DNA from: Bacteroidota bacterium
GTDB lineage: Bacteria; Bacteroidota; Bacteroidia; Cytophagales; Cyclobacteriaceae
Length of the DNA stretch: 61,606 nt
NCBI GenBank assembly: GCA_947470895.1
Contig: CANIVF010000020.1
Coordinates: 1 to 61,606 of the forward strand
Direction of reading: 5' to 3'
Shown: positions 61,606 to 61,606 of the stretch, in pieces
Layout of the letters: each line of letters starts with the position of its first letter
Position numbering within the stretch: position 1 is the first letter of the stretch
Notes under the pieces: model-generated
What the model was told of the DNA's origin: nothing
The model's database searches: none
Seen by the model: the letters and a program-made list of their open reading frames with translations, nothing else
Position numbers and translations under genes: made by a program

Positions 61606-61606
61606 C

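Overview
The window looks like a chromosomal segment of a Bacteroidota bacterium, most likely of the order Cytophagales. The reasons are an ECF sigma/FecR pair, a type IX secretion (T9SS) C-terminal sorting domain, many exported proteins ending their signal peptides in AQ or GQ, the long (about 405 aa) form of IspH, TAnnTTTG-type promoter elements, and almost no Shine-Dalgarno sequences. No tRNA, rRNA, CRISPR array, integrase or transposase was recognised. Most of the window is ordinary, well-preserved chromosome.

Layout. 1-12 kb: end of a GH3-family protein, an exported S9 peptidase, an RlmI-type rRNA methyltransferase, a DegP/HtrA protease, a 57-aa protein, IspH with no normal start codon, a TonB-dependent receptor, a small lipoprotein and a YpdA-type reductase. 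12-18 kb: a TPR membrane protein, three TPM-domain proteins in a row, a broken DUF3052 gene, an exported GH140-like glycosidase and a probable outer-membrane protein. 18-26 kb: glyA, tatC, rpiB, a Tat-exported TIM-barrel isomerase, a PQQ quinohaemoprotein lipoprotein, a phytanoyl-CoA dioxygenase-like enzyme and xseA/xseB. 26-35 kb: an exported protein of unknown function, a second S9 peptidase, and a leftward acyl-CoA cluster (SDR, acyl-CoA dehydrogenase, APH-type kinase, 3-hydroxyacyl-CoA dehydrogenase) resembling the levulinate/4-hydroxyacid pathway.

35-45 kb: two related secreted proteins of unknown function, a metallo-beta-lactamase-fold hydrolase, two exported RidA paralogues, a SulP transporter coupled to a beta-carbonic anhydrase, and an ECF sigma/FecR/STN module whose third gene carries LA_2272-type repeats instead of a TonB transporter. 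45-55 kb is the most disturbed region: an exported propeller-caspase protein, then a scrap zone holding a 373-bp second copy of the 3' end of polA, a DUF2807 tail fragment and a BRO/DinD-like fragment, followed by a 981-aa LVIVD-repeat T9SS protein, a small lipoprotein and intact polA. The two polA tails are direct repeats bracketing about 3.9 kb, which suggests a decayed integrative element or a collapsed duplication. 55-61.6 kb: an SPFH protein with a 41-aa membrane peptide ahead of it, an acyl-CoA ligase, a CBS-domain protein, a dienelactone hydrolase, a DinB-family protein and the cut end of a DUF418 membrane protein.

Start codons were moved downstream of the longest open frame wherever a signal peptide, lipobox, promoter or family alignment argued for it. 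All assignments come from reading motifs by eye; no database search was possible.
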